This document shows positions 1 to 11,760 of a stretch of 64,000 bases of DNA, piece after piece. Position numbers and translations under genes: made by a program. The notes under the pieces were generated by a model that was not told the DNA's origin, made no database searches, and saw only the letters and a program-made list of their open reading frames with translations. This DNA comes from Deinandra increscens subsp. villosa (taxonomy: Eukaryota; Streptophyta; Magnoliopsida; Asterales; Asteraceae): contig JBCNJP010000007.1 in assembly GCA_039602395.1 (NCBI GenBank), positions 122,732,957 to 122,796,956 on the forward strand. The letters run 5' to 3'. Within the stretch, counting starts at the first letter, position 1. The number at the start of each line of letters is the position of its first letter.

Positions 1-374
1 AACCATTTAAGAAGGCAGTCTTAACATCCATTTGCCATATCTCAAAGTCATAGTACGCTGCTATGGCTAAGAGAATCCTAATAGCTCTAATGTCTGCTAC
101 TGGTGAAAAGGTCTCATCATAGTCAACGCCAAAACGTTGAGTATAACCTTCGCCACGAGACGAGCTTTATAGGTGTGTACATTTCCATCCATGTCGGTCT
201 TCTTCTTGAAGAGCCATTTACTCCCAACGGTTCTTGCGTTAGGAGGAAGATCAACCAGGGTCCAAACGTGGTTATCTTGCATGGATTTCATTTCCACATT
301 CGCAGCTTCAAGCCATTAGTCAGATTCCGGATCTGATAATGCAGCTGTGAAGTTCGGAGGTTCATTGAGATCTC
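1..374 (-). pseudogene. Ty1/Copia reverse transcriptase fragment, decayed
   Basis: Read on the minus strand, this is the start of a Copia reverse transcriptase domain. It shows the conserved stretches VWTLVDLP, GSKWLFKKK, YKARLVAK and, near the left edge, DVKTAFLNG. The block continues off the left edge and its upstream part runs into the assembly gap. It is not functional: there is an in-frame stop just before WLEA, and one base is missing right after YKARLVAK, which shifts the frame. The order of motifs is diagnostic for the RVT_2 family. Lineage cannot be assigned from this piece. Confidence 0.88.
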
Positions 375-874
375 NNNNNNNNNNNNNNNNNNNNNNNNNN
401 NNNNNNNNNNNNNNNNNNNNNNNNNNNNNNNNNNNNNNNNNNNNNNNNNNNNNNNNNNNNNNNNNNNNNNNNNNNNNNNNNNNNNNNNNNNNNNNNNNNN
501 NNNNNNNNNNNNNNNNNNNNNNNNNNNNNNNNNNNNNNNNNNNNNNNNNNNNNNNNNNNNNNNNNNNNNNNNNNNNNNNNNNNNNNNNNNNNNNNNNNNN
601 NNNNNNNNNNNNNNNNNNNNNNNNNNNNNNNNNNNNNNNNNNNNNNNNNNNNNNNNNNNNNNNNNNNNNNNNNNNNNNNNNNNNNNNNNNNNNNNNNNNN
701 NNNNNNNNNNNNNNNNNNNNNNNNNNNNNNNNNNNNNNNNNNNNNNNNNNNNNNNNNNNNNNNNNNNNNNNNNNNNNNNNNNNNNNNNNNNNNNNNNNNN
801 NNNNNNNNNNNNNNNNNNNNNNNNNNNNNNNNNNNNNNNNNNNNNNNNNNNNNNNNNNNNNNNNNNNNNNNNNN
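375..874. other. assembly gap (500 N)
   Basis: Exactly 500 undetermined bases. The round number suggests a placeholder rather than a measured size. It hides the upstream part of the Copia fragment. The bases from 875 to 1246 to its right are AT-rich and I see no gene in them. Confidence 0.99.
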
Positions 875-1246
875 TTAACAAAATGTGCTATAAGGTACGG
901 TAAGTGAAATTCGGATCAAATAACCTTAACAAATTGTGTAGTCTTGCGTAGAAAAATGAGTAGACAAAACTATACCTTAGAGACTTAACTCATTTGTGTT
1001 ATTTTATTTATTTTTTATATATTGGATTTTTTATTCATATATAATTTTGTTGCAACATGTAACATTCATCATAAAAAGTTTGAATTAATTAATTTTTACT
1101 TTTTTTAAATGTACGACTGGGACTTTCTGTAATGCTACGGCAAATTATTAAAATAAATATAAATTTATACATCCGGTAACAAACTGTGTTTCACCCCGTC
1201 TTTCAAGAAACAACAAACAAAAAGATATTGAGAAAAAACTACATCT

Positions 1247-1318
1247 GGGGCATTCCGAGAATCGAACTCGGGACCTCTCGCACCCGAAGCGAGAATCATA
1301 CCACTAGACCAAATGCCC
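1247..1318 (-). tRNA. tRNA-Pro (anticodon CGG)
   Basis: The minus strand folds as a 72-nt tRNA. The acceptor stem GGGCATT pairs with AATGCCC. The D arm contains the A-box TGGTCTAGTGG, the anticodon stem CTCGC/GCGAG closes the loop TTCGGGT with CGG at positions 34-36, and the T arm contains GTTCGATTC (B-box). There is no intron and no encoded CCA, as expected for a nuclear plant tRNA gene. Confidence 0.96.
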
Positions 1319-1711
1319 TATTGATGTTGTATTTAAGCTTAAATTATATTTTACTTAAGATACGATACACGACCGGCTGACCAGTCAACCAACCGAACCA
1401 CTTTGCACCCGCTTCACAGGCTTGTAAAATATTGAAACATTTGTGATTTTACACACACGAATCCAGGAGTTCTTTCTGCTCAATATGCAAATAAATATAA
1501 ATTGTGTATAAAATAACCTCTATTAAATGTATTGTCATCCTAAAAGGCAAACACAAGACAACTCTACAAATTATCAGTTGAAACATGCAGGTTACAGACC
1601 ACAAAAGACATTTAAGAGTATTTATTTACAACCTTAACATGCTGAAAACCACATGAACGAAAAAAGACTCTTAACTACTGGCAAATTCGGCTCAGATTGA
1701 TGTGTTTTTCT

Positions 1712-4700
1712 TCAAGAAATGGAACTTTTTAAAAGATGTGAGGCTAATATGAGCAGCTCCACCATCTCAAAACCAGCTGCAGACACAGAATCAACCTTTT
1801 CTGCACTTGAAACGCCATCATCCACCTCAGCTGACCAGCTTACAGGAAGAGAACTACCGAGTGCAGTCCTAAGAAGTTTTGCCTCTGTAACAACATTCTC
1901 GATAATTTCTGATTTCATGGGAGCAACTGTAAGAGTATCCTCATCCGCATCCTTCACCTGAGTAGATTAGGTTTGGTTAATTTCAGCAAAATTAGATTTT
2001 CTCTACAAAGTTACAGGTGGTAACTTGATCCATTTGGAATTCAATGGATCGTATACACCTCCTATCCGTGTTATTATAAAAGTTACATTATTATAACAGT
2101 TGTTTATTTTTTTTTGGGTAATTCTATTTTGATACATCATTTATGGAATTCAGAAATAAAACAAACTGAATATTGTTTGTGGGATAGCCTGAACCAACCC
2201 AACAAGTTTTGAACTTTTGATAAATGGTAAAAAGTTTACATGGTTGTTGAGGTACAGATTGATCACCTTAACAAGCGATAGACGAAGTCTATGAATTGAA
2301 GAAACTAGATGATCCATACTTTCCAAGCTCTCTTTTAAGGCTGCATACTCGATTTTCATTCTGCAGAACATATGAAAGAATTGAAAAAAAATATGAATTA
2401 AAAGACATGACTCATGCCATGTCTCCATAACTAGATAGTTAACAAATTGACAGGCTAACACTAGAGGTGGCAAAACAAACAGATAAGACGGGTTAGGTAA
2501 CGGGTCAAAAACAGATTTTTTTTTGGTACAGGTCAGGTCGTGTTACCTGGAACTCCCTTTGTTAAAAAAAATTATGTTTTAATACACCATTACTGGCACA
2601 TATGACTAATCAACTCATATTAACTCAATAATAATCTAACTATTGTGCATAAAAGATACACATTTGGTAATTTTTGACCCGCTTGCATGCTTCCTTTTTA
2701 GCTTATTTCTTGATTTTACCTATTTGACCTACTAGAGATAAAACTGCCATCTCTAGCTAAAACTAAGGCCCGTCGTAAATTTGAAAGAAAGAACCAAAGG
2801 CTAAAGTGAAAATCATTAACCTTGCAAAATCCATGGTACTGCTAGAACTTTTCTTGGTGATATTGTGTGGATCATGGTGGGACCCCCCTTCACTTCCATG
2901 GGAACCATAGGGATTAATCCATTGGCTAAAGTAAGTTTTCTTCAGTAAACCTTTCAACCTTCCATCTTTGTCCTGAACCATGTTTTTCTCTTCACTCCCA
3001 GTCATAACCTTCCTCCCGTGCTTCACGTCATCATTCAGTTTCCTGAAAAAAAAAATCAGTTAAAATATTAGTGAAAAGAATAGTTTAACAAAAAGGTGGA
3101 ATAAACTTACTCCTGTAGCAGATGGTTTTCCTGCTTCAAATGTGCCAACTCCATAAGAGCAACCACCTTTTCATTTGTCACCTATTAAAAAATACTACTA
3201 TATCAAGCAAGTGAAGAATTGAAGATATACTATTATAACAAAATATTAAATTAAACTGAACAAAAGCAGCAAATTTTACTTGTATCAAATTTCTGTGTAG
3301 CTCCTCTAATTTGCTTTGAAGAGCTGAATTGACATTGTTCTCTAACAAATATCTCTCTTCCTGCTGCGATAGAAGCAACAATGCTCCAACCTGAAATAGT
3401 TCAATCAATAATTTTCATAAGATTCCATGGAAAATATAACTTGACAGGCTGGCATTATTGTTGATATTTTATTATCTGCATGTTTGGATACAAATACACA
3501 CAAACATGAATACAAACCTTTTCTTGCAATGCTTGAGCAAGGGCTTCGGATACCTCCCCTGTTCCAGAAGTACAAGTCTTTTGTAGATCAGAAACGTTTT
3601 CCTACAAAAATATGTTAAACATAGAACCATTAAACAGAGACTTGCATAAGGCAATCTTATGAAGAAAAATAAGAAAATTATTAGATCATAAGAGGTAGTA
3701 TCTATAAGCGGCAATTTTGACCCATTTACATACACAAACCTCGTGTTGTAGCATCAGAACAGGAGCTTCTGAGTCATCCCCAGCTCTGATATTGGAAGTG
3801 TTCGGAGATTCAGAATCATTTTCCTGCAACATATGAACATGAGTAATTCAAATCTATGTACACTAACATTAAATATTCCATCCTTTTCCTATAAATATAT
3901 ATCTTATAACAACAAAACTAGGCAAAGGGCGAACATAAACCTTTGTATTGGTATCTGAGGATGCATCAGGGCTTATATGTACATCACGGCAATCATTTTC
4001 TTGCAATATCGTCACTCTCTGAGGAGATAAACGGTTAAGTTCTCCATTCATAGAAATTTGTTTCATATGTTCTTTAATTTCATCAACTATCGATTTAAAA
4101 TAAGAAAATTCCTCCTCAAGCGTATTAACAATTTCAAGTTTGTGCTGAGAGTGGAGACTATGTAAGCCTGATAAGCCCATCTTCAAATTTTCATACAAAC
4201 ACAGCTGTACTCAATCAAGTGCAAAAAAAAACACATCAATTATCATGAATTTAACCAGCATAGCTAAGTTATCAACATGATATGGTCTCACATTCTTTTT
4301 TTTCAAATCATGGACCATCCTTTTCAAATGATTTTCGATCTCCAATCCCTGTAATCAAAATAAGAAATCAGAAAGAAAAAAAAAGATTAAAAGAAAAAAG
4401 AAGCAACTAGCATCAATGACATGGATCAGAAACTAATTTAATACTAGTATTTATTACCATCTGTAGCCTGTTCTGAAGTTTACCGACAGATTTTCTCAAC
4501 GCCTCCACTTCTTCCTCTAGTGCAGTCTGTCTGAATCAAAAGTCAATCCAGTTGCATGTGGAAAGCTTTAGTTAATCATTGGTTATTAGACCTTACAATG
4601 TATTTTGTGGTTGATGTTTCTCCATAACCAGTGAAAGTCCACATGTCATCTGAGTCATTCAATAGGGAAGTACACTTATCTTCCCAACTAACATCATCAT

Positions 4701-5997
4701 ATTTGTTTAAGGAATTCTGTCTGATGTCATAAAACTTAGTGATCACCTGTAACGAGTAAAACATCCATTTTATACAAGTAGAGGAACCAACGATTAAAAA
4801 AGATAATGACAGTTGTCCATAGATTAACAAAAGATAATATGGTCAACATGATTACCTGTTTAAATATTTCATTCTCTTTCTCTTTTGTTTCTAGATTATT
4901 CTGAAGTGTAGCTGAAAGTTCTTTTTCTTCAAGAACAACAGAGCTGAGTTCTTCTATCCTGATCCACCAAACTAATGAGCATAGCACAGATACCAGAAAA
5001 AGAAATATAAAGGTAAAGCCGTAAGAATTTATAAATACGCACTTCTGTTGCAAAATGCCAAATTTTTGCGATGCGTGTTCTTCTTTCTCCTTAGCCTGTT
5101 CGGCCTATCAACAACCATACAGATACTTATAATAAAAGCCTCAACAGATTCAGTGCAGGAAAGCACTGAAAATACATTGATTAACCAAGAGTAATTAAGA
5201 TCAGAAAACGCAGAGGTCGAGATACTACACCTCCATTATAGCGTTATCACGTTCAGAGAAAGCAGCAGCAACTGAACTTTGGAAAAACTTAATCTGCTTC
5301 TCCGCTTCTAAGCTCTGCAGAAATTACTTGTGAAGTATCATTAGTTTGTTATTCATTTAGAGTATTCTTTACAAATCAAATTACAAAAAAAAATGGCAAT
5401 TATGTGAAGAAGGAAGACCTTGGAAAGCTCAGCTGCATGTAGATCTGCTAACTGGTTCTGCAGAATGAATTAGAAAATTAGTATTTGCAGATTTGAATTA
5501 TTTGCAAACCATTCAAAAGAAAAAAGAACACACTTTAATACGATATGACTCTGAAAGCTCTTCTTGGAGATTTACATTCTCTCTTAAGCAAGCAGTTAAC
5601 TTCTTTTTCAAGTCAAATATCTCCTGCTCCAGACCAGCTGTCCTAATTGGGTATTAATATCAATGCTAAATAACAATCGAAGATGTATGGATACTCGGAT
5701 TATGCAAACATATAAAGATCGATGTAAAAAAAAAAAAAAAAAAAAAAAACCTTTGTGAATGCATCCTGCTACCAACTGCACCATTATTAGGATCAGCATG
5801 TTGCATACACATATGCTCAATATCGTTCCGTAGCTCATCACGCTCTACAAATCAAAACAGACATTAAAAACCTAAAGGTTGTAGACCAAGTGAAAATGTT
5901 CTAAAATTGTGAAACATCGAAAACCAGAGGGCATACCGCGCTGCAAAACTTCTATTTGAGAAAGCAAAGTTGCTCGATCATCAAATTTCTCATCCAT
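1712..5997 (-). CDS. plant coiled-coil protein, 18 coding exons, 667 aa
   Basis: Minus-strand gene rebuilt from GT-AG splice sites with frame continuity. Coding exons: 5937-5997, 5751-5844, 5534-5642, 5419-5457, 5231-5314, 5043-5104, 4856-4958, 4597-4746, 4458-4526, 4292-4348, 3941-4204, 3740-3823, 3518-3601, 3280-3390, 3111-3181, 2821-3042, 2267-2360, 1712-1957. They sum to 2004 bases. The start MDEKFDD was chosen because it follows a good acceptor (TTTTATTTTTAG) and the leader exon lies upstream. The product is rich in Glu, Lys, Leu and Gln heptads and is almost all coiled coil, with a less helical Ser/Gly/His-rich insert near residues 530-560. I see no membrane segment and no motor or kinase domain. 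It resembles plant proteins annotated as myosin-heavy-chain-like or uncharacterised coiled-coil; the exact family and function are not known to me. Confidence 0.85.
2462..2755. mobile_element. hAT-type MITE in the last-but-one intron
   Basis: The 294-bp segment begins TAGAGGTGGCAAAAC and its far end reads, inverted, TAGAGATGGCAGTTTT, giving imperfect terminal inverted repeats. It is flanked by an 8-bp target duplication with one mismatch (GCTAACAC at 2454-2461 and GCTAAAAC at 2756-2763). Eight-base duplications are the hallmark of the hAT superfamily. No coding capacity. It lies wholly inside the intron between exons 2821-3042 and 2267-2360. Confidence 0.75.
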
Positions 5998-6022
5998 GGT
6001 TGCAGAATCCAATAACACAAAA

Positions 6023-6416
6023 CTAAAAATAAAATAATTATAAACAGGAATGCAATAAACAAGATGCACATTTGAAGACACTCCTAACACTAATCACCTT
6101 ATTTACAAACCCTAATCCCTAATCTGAACATATAGTTAATATCACATCTAGGATTCAAGCACAAGGAAATATCAAAAAAGGATAAAATAGAACCAAGTAA
6201 CAGTACATCCAGAGAGTATAAATGAACGTTTTCAATATCTTGGAGATTATACAGCGTAACTGAACCGTAATTCAAAGCGATAGCATATGGTTGTTTGCAG
6301 TGAAATCAAAACAATAACATATTGTTCAAAATTCTCTGAGCATGACGAGATACACAACAGTATACATACACAGATGAGAAGATAAAATTGTGGAAATTAA
6401 GATCGAGTAAAATTAC
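6023..6416 (-). other. leader (5' UTR) intron of the coiled-coil gene
   Basis: On the minus strand a donor CCAG|GTAATT at 6416 and an acceptor TTTTATTTTTAG|TTTTG at 6023 bracket an intron that ends 25 bases before the start codon. The non-coding first exon would begin upstream, around 6420-6480. Inferred from splice signals only. From 6540 to 7535 the DNA is AT-rich with no recognisable gene. Confidence 0.55.
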
Positions 6417-7535
6417 CTGGAAGGAAAATAGGAAATATATGAACCCTAGAAAATCAGATTGTAGTAGAAGAAACTAGGCCGCGAGGAAATAATGGGTGTC
6501 CGGGCACCAGGCTGTCCGACTTCGGCCCCGCCGTAAATATGATGACAAAAAAGAAAATAATGTTGCTAGAGCCTAGAAGCCTAGGCTTATCAATAACACA
6601 AATAAAATAAAAGAACTGCCACAACATAAAAAGTAAAATAAGCTTTTTAAATTTTTTTTAACAGTAATTTTGGATCACTGACTAAGACATTATACCACTC
6701 ACCCGATTATCTCTAATTCTCATCAAAAGTAAACTCACATTTGGTGAGAAAACCGTATGACCCAACTTGTAATCCCCAATTTTTTTATTCTTTGTTACAA
6801 ATGGTACTTCAACCCAAAACCTCTACTTAGAGGTCAACTACTTTTTAATTAATTGCGTGTTGTCGCATGGATAACTCATATACACAATTATGTTGTATTG
6901 TTATAACGTAACGTAAAGAAAATGAAAAAGTTACAAAGCAAAAAATAAAATCATGATAAACTAAACTAAAACGAAAAAAAACCTACACGCGAACAACCAA
7001 ATTACATTTTAAAATGCAACAGTGTAAAACTAAATTAAAACCAAGGAAAAAAGAACACGCGAAAAACAAAAAAAATTACACCGAAAAAATAATTGTGTAA
7101 AACTAAAAAAAAATTACACAGGGTAGTGCCACGTGGACCACCGAGGTGATTACCACATGTGAAGACCGGTTACTCTAGCCAACATAGTTAGACTTCGTAT
7201 ATTAGGTAATAACTAAATGAAGGATAAGCTTTGTAATAAGCTTTAGTATGCCCTCTTAATCCAAACAGAGCGTGGTAATCTGAAGTTTGAATTGAAGATT
7301 ATTAGGTGAGTAGATGAAGACCCTTTGGTTAGAATCCGAACGGGGCGTGGTGATGAGTGGTGTCTATATATATTTCGTTTCATATTAATTCTATATTAAG
7401 AACACACATTTATGATGGTAAAATACACTGCTTTTATTAGTTTTATGTTTTAGTGGGATGTGAAGAAAACGAGTTAAAACGATACAATTAAAAATTAAAA
7501 GTTGAATATAACTTATAAATATTCATCTTCAAACC

Positions 7536-8238
7536 TGATGACGTATGTCCGGATCGTATAGCCTACAACCCAAAGGCTAAATGATCCAAACACACATCTA
7601 AGCAAATAACCACATGCTTATATATTGGATCAACCTCACAAAGTGCGGTCGGTCAACTTAGGGGTAACATAGCTGAACCAGGCATATGGTTCCATACAAT
7701 GCATAGTTCGGATAACATACCAGTCCAGCTCAGACGGCAGACTGAGCCCCTTCGGTTCGGAACTACTCATTTCAGACCGGATGTGCTTAATGCCAACCAT
7801 TAGCCGTCATTACCCGAAATAGGTACCTACGTCGTCTGGCTACGGTACCTAGACACGTCCAGACCGGGTAATGCATTAATGAGGCTACATGACAAAAGAT
7901 TAAATGTTACATATACCCCCATAACCACCTAATGAGGGTATCATTAACCTCGCACGACATTCTTACTCCGACTGTATACATACATACTCGGATCTTAAGG
8001 CCTATTCACCTTCCCCTCTTACATACACATCCATATGCACGATGGAAGACCTGAGCTGGAGGATCTTACCCTACATGCCTAACTCTTGTCTTCTCCACGT
8101 TTGAAGCACTCTCCAAGCTGTCCAAAGCACATCATAAATTGCCCGAAGCACACCTCAACATCTTGTAGTCGAGTTGTAAACTAGCCAGACCGTCCTTGGT
8201 CACCCCACTCCGTCTGCTCGGGATACTCCAATTCTACA
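7536..8238 (+). repeat. Gypsy-like LTR, probably truncated 5' LTR
   Basis: A 703-bp segment starts TGATGACGTATG and ends TTCTACA, matching the ends of the solo LTR at 26611-27435 (TGATGACGTGGG...TTTCTACA). It is more GC-balanced than its surroundings. Immediately after it comes ATGGTGCCATTC, which resembles a degenerate primer-binding site, suggesting a 5' LTR followed by a few bases of internal region before truncation near 8285. No 5-bp duplication is visible around the LTR alone, which fits truncation rather than a solo LTR. Confidence 0.45.
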
Positions 8239-8547
8239 ATGGTGCCATTCTTACATTGTCGCCATCCATGAGAAACATAAAAAGTATACTGTTAATCTTG
8301 TTTTTCTAGTGAAACAAGTCAACAAGACAACAACAACTAGAAATTATCATGTGGGCTAAACTGGGCTTCTATTGGGCCTAGATGGAGAGGGGAAAAAAAG
8401 GCTGGAAAGGGGTTTTAAAGAAATCAACATTAAAACATGGATAAAAAATCATAATGTGTATTCATAATCTGGTAAAATTTTATGATTGAAAAGTTATTAG
8501 AGAAAAAATAAAATGTGTTCAAGAGTAATTATAATGTTAAAATATCA

Positions 8548-8765
8548 ATGATCCCTAGCTCAAGTGGTTGAAGTGAGGTACCCGAAGACATTAAAAACAG
8601 AGGGTCTTGAGTTTAAGCCAACCTTTAACAAAAAATAGGTGTTCCAGGTTGGGGCAAGGGGTTTACTCACCTATAGTGAGTTTCCTAATGATGGGGAATG
8701 CAGAAGATCGAGTGGTGCCGGTGACCCGTCAGTGATCCAAATTTGTCGTTCAAAAAACAAAAAGA
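8548..8765 (+). mobile_element. tRNA-derived SINE
   Basis: It contains a near-perfect polymerase III A-box (TAGCTCAAGTGG) and, about 50 bases on, a B-box-like GGTCTTGAGTTTAAGCC. The 3' end is TTGTCGTTCAAAAAAC followed by an A-rich stretch. That layout is the standard one for plant tRNA-related SINEs. I could not find a clean target duplication. From 8770 to 9750 I see no gene. Confidence 0.6.
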
Positions 8766-9752
8766 AATCAGCATTCACGCGAGAGGAGGGGGAGACTTTC
8801 CGACGGCACGTGGTCATAGCAACCTTAAGGCTGTTGTTGTTGCTTTGCACGGATTCGAAGGTTAGTATATTTAAGCCAAGGAAGGATTCGAAGAACTGGA
8901 TGTTTGCTCGGTGTTTTCTTTTCAATAGTTTTATATTTCAATCTCTGTACCAAACTAAGTATTCTAGTTGTTAAGACCACGCACTACGTAACGTGTAGAT
9001 ATATTGTTTATGTTATTAGTTATGGGACCCTAAATGATCAACTTCAATAACAATACTATCGACATTTGGACATAGCATATCTAACAATTTGTATCTTCTA
9101 CCAAACAATACGACCAGTTCTAAATTAGAAACAGACTTAGCTCATAAATAAGATGATCACTTTTAGACCTATGATATATTGGATGCCTACATGATGCCAG
9201 ACTTTATGCCTCGATGTTCAGTACTTACCTAGTGTATGGATGTTTATGGCCTCTCCATCAATGGTGTTTTTCTATTCGACTCGTTAGATTTTATTTTCTC
9301 AGTTCGGGAAATACGGTGGCTGAAGCTTGTGTGTATGTGACTAAGTAGTTATTGTGGTAATAAAAGTTAAAAATGATATTTTTAACTCGATAATAGAAGT
9401 AAAGGGACCGAGTCTGCCGATTGCTGTAAGTTAATTTAACATAGAGGTCAAAGGTGTGGGTGGGTTGGGTAATTCTGTCATTTTTTTGGTCAAAATTCAG
9501 ATTGTTTTGTGTTGTTTCGTTGGTTGTAGCTGACCAGCTGATACTTAGATATCAAGGTTCAAGACCATATGCAGAAAGATAAAGAAACTCATGAACCATT
9601 AAAAAAAAAAAAGGAAACTACTAGGTACATTTTCAATTCCAAAACCATATGCAGCAGAAAGATAAAGAAATGTTCAAATCTGGTCATAAGTCCCATTCTT
9701 GATTGCACAAAATCAGATCTTGATAACCTCTACCTCATCATCCATACTTCAA

Positions 9753-11004
9753 TCAAAAGCAAGCTTCCAACAAACAGCAGCAACACAGAGCAGCCAAACT
9801 GCACACAATCACCCATTGCCAAACAAAGTCAACACTAAACAAATCAAATTTGACAGCAGCCCAGTACTCAAAACATTTACATCCTCAAACACTATGACCA
9901 AAACCAAATAAGATGAATTCAGGTTAGTCCAACTCCGTTTATTGGTTTTCTTGGGTTAGACCGCAAGATGCACACTCATAGAGTGATCATGAATCGAGAG
10001 CCATACCGAACCAGGCCTTGACCGAAACCAAATATCGTGAAAAACGAGGACAGGCTGCTTTTGTGTGTTTTGGGTCGGCTTATCGGTTTTCTTGGGTCAG
10101 ACAACAGGATGCATGCTCATAGGGTGATCATGAGTTGGTTTATTGGTTTTTCGGGTCGGACTTTAAGATACATAGGGTGATCAACTGATCACAATTCACA
10201 AGTCATTGACCGAACCAGATCGGACCGGAGTGGGACAGGACCGAAAACGAATAAGGTAGGAAATAAAAACAGACCAATTTTGTGTCTATGGCGGCTGATA
10301 CGGTCGATTAATCGGTTTTTTCGGGTCGACCCGCCAGATGTGCACCCATATTGATAATAGTTTCTGTTAACATACTAACCCAAACATTCATAAAATTGAA
10401 AAACAAAAACAAAAAAAGAACGTGGATGGGCCAAATCCACCCAAATCACCCTAAAATTAAGTATTTGGAGCCAGATAATAACGATCTGCCCCCAAATTAG
10501 CCAAATCCAATAGACCCTAGTTTAAAAATCTCGATCTGAAGTCAAAACCCCTCTCCACAAGTCAACATCACATCAACTCACCCAAATTAACCGAAATCGG
10601 AGAAACCAAAAACCAATCTTTGCCAATTTGCATGCATGAACAAAACAATCTACCAAAATCAGGGAAATCAGAGATTACCATCCTTCCATAAAACCGCTAC
10701 TTTGTTGTTGCTGTTGCTGAGGAGGGGGAGCGCCGTACTGCGGGGCGTATTGCGGAGGGTACCCTTGTTGCGGGGGATACCCCTGTGGAGGGTACCCCTG
10801 TGGCGGGTACCCTGCCGGCGGATACGCATCTTTCGGGTACGCTTCCGGTGGATAACCTGCAACAATCGAACGGCATTCCGTAATTCGTTAACCGATCCAT
10901 AAACCCTATCAATTGAGTTGCGATTGGAACCCTAAATTGGAGGAAAACGGACCTTGAGGGGGAGGAGCACCGACGGCGGGCTGGCCTTGGTTGTAGTAAC
11001 TCAT
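9753..11004 (-). CDS. CYSTM: CYSTM-family small membrane-associated protein, 91 aa
   Basis: Three minus-strand exons (10953-11004, 10679-10856, 9753-9798) join in frame to 91 codons plus stop... counted as 276 bases including the stop. The start MSYYNQGQP is followed by a Gly-Tyr-Pro-Pro-Gln repeat region, a short Gln run, and a C-terminal cysteine-rich hydrophobic tail LAALCCCCLLEACF encoded by the 46-base last exon. This is the signature of the cysteine-rich transmembrane module (CYSTM/WIH-like) family, tail-anchored or palmitoylated proteins at the plasma membrane often linked to stress responses. The last exon is far too short to show as an open frame; its acceptor TTGTGTGCAG and the phase (TG|T) support it. 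A TATA box lies 64-73 bases upstream of the start codon. Intron 2 is 880 bases and repeat-filled. Confidence 0.9.
9939..10352. repeat. degenerate direct repeats inside CYSTM intron 2
   Basis: Four spaced copies of a motif like ATTGGTTTTCTTGGGTCAGAC followed in most copies by a GATGCA...CATAGGGTGATCA block start near 9947, 10081, 10140 and 10309. The intervening DNA is rich in ACCGAACC/GGACCGG words. Seen directly; origin unknown. Confidence 0.6.
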
Positions 11005-11067
11005 GATGATGGTGAATTTGGAACTTCTTTTTGTGGGATTGGGTGTGGAAGTGGAGATGATGGGGGG

Positions 11068-11077
11068 TTTTTATAAA
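11068..11077 (-). promoter_or_regulatory. TATA box of the CYSTM gene
   Basis: The minus strand reads TTTATAAAAA 64-73 bases upstream of the CYSTM start codon, a normal distance for a plant core promoter with a short leader. Confidence 0.6.
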
Positions 11078-11462
11078 GTCGGGTGGGTCTTTTTTTAAGG
11101 GGAAAAAGTTATCAGGGTAATGTTTTCCAACTCATATACGATATTTGGATAATTTTTTTAGAGGGTAAAGATTACTTTAAAATTAAAATATTTGATTGGT
11201 TTACTTGAATACTCAAACTGGATATAATTCAGAGGTAATTTTGAGAGGTGTAAAAATAGAGATTTAAAAAAAAAAAATCAAACCAGATTATTAACGAAAA
11301 ATCGATTTCGAGATTTTGGAGCGTCGTAAGGAGAAACCGGCCAAAACTGTTAACAATTTACACGTTTAGTCCTTTTGAAATTTTAAATGGCAATTTTCAG
11401 AAAAATAATTTTTGTGTAATTTTTAATGAAATAATTTTAGTAAAAAAAAATTCCCCCGTACC

Positions 11463-11752
11463 CAGTGGCGGATCCAGGAAAGATTATCAGGGGTAGCGGG
11501 GACTAACGGGGTTCGGGGGCAGCGCCCCCGAAAAAAAATTTTAGGTAGTTAACGGGCTTTTAATCATATTTTTAAGGGACTTTTGATCATATTTTTAAGT
11601 AAAAGCCATAAAATTTCTTCCAGGGGTCGCGAAAAATTCGTTTCAGGGGTCGCGAAAAACCGAAAACCTATAAAAAAAAAATTTTTTGCACGTCGGGGTA
11701 AAAGTTCAGGGTAGCGGGCGCTACCCCTGGGCTCTATGTGGGTCCGCCCCTG
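11463..11752. mobile_element. hAT-type MITE, 290 bp
   Basis: The ends read CAGTGGCGGATCC and, inverted, CAGGGGCGGACCC. A perfect 8-bp target duplication CCCGTACC flanks it (11455-11462 and 11753-11760). The interior is non-coding and contains the word AGGGGTCGCGAAAAA twice. It is a classic non-autonomous hAT element sitting about 460 bases upstream of the CYSTM start codon. Confidence 0.9.
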
Positions 11753-11760
11753 CCCGTACC

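Noticed and set aside
288..907. long open frames on both strands through the first gap
   Set aside because: They consist almost wholly of undetermined bases; the same applies to the frames over 39558-40197.
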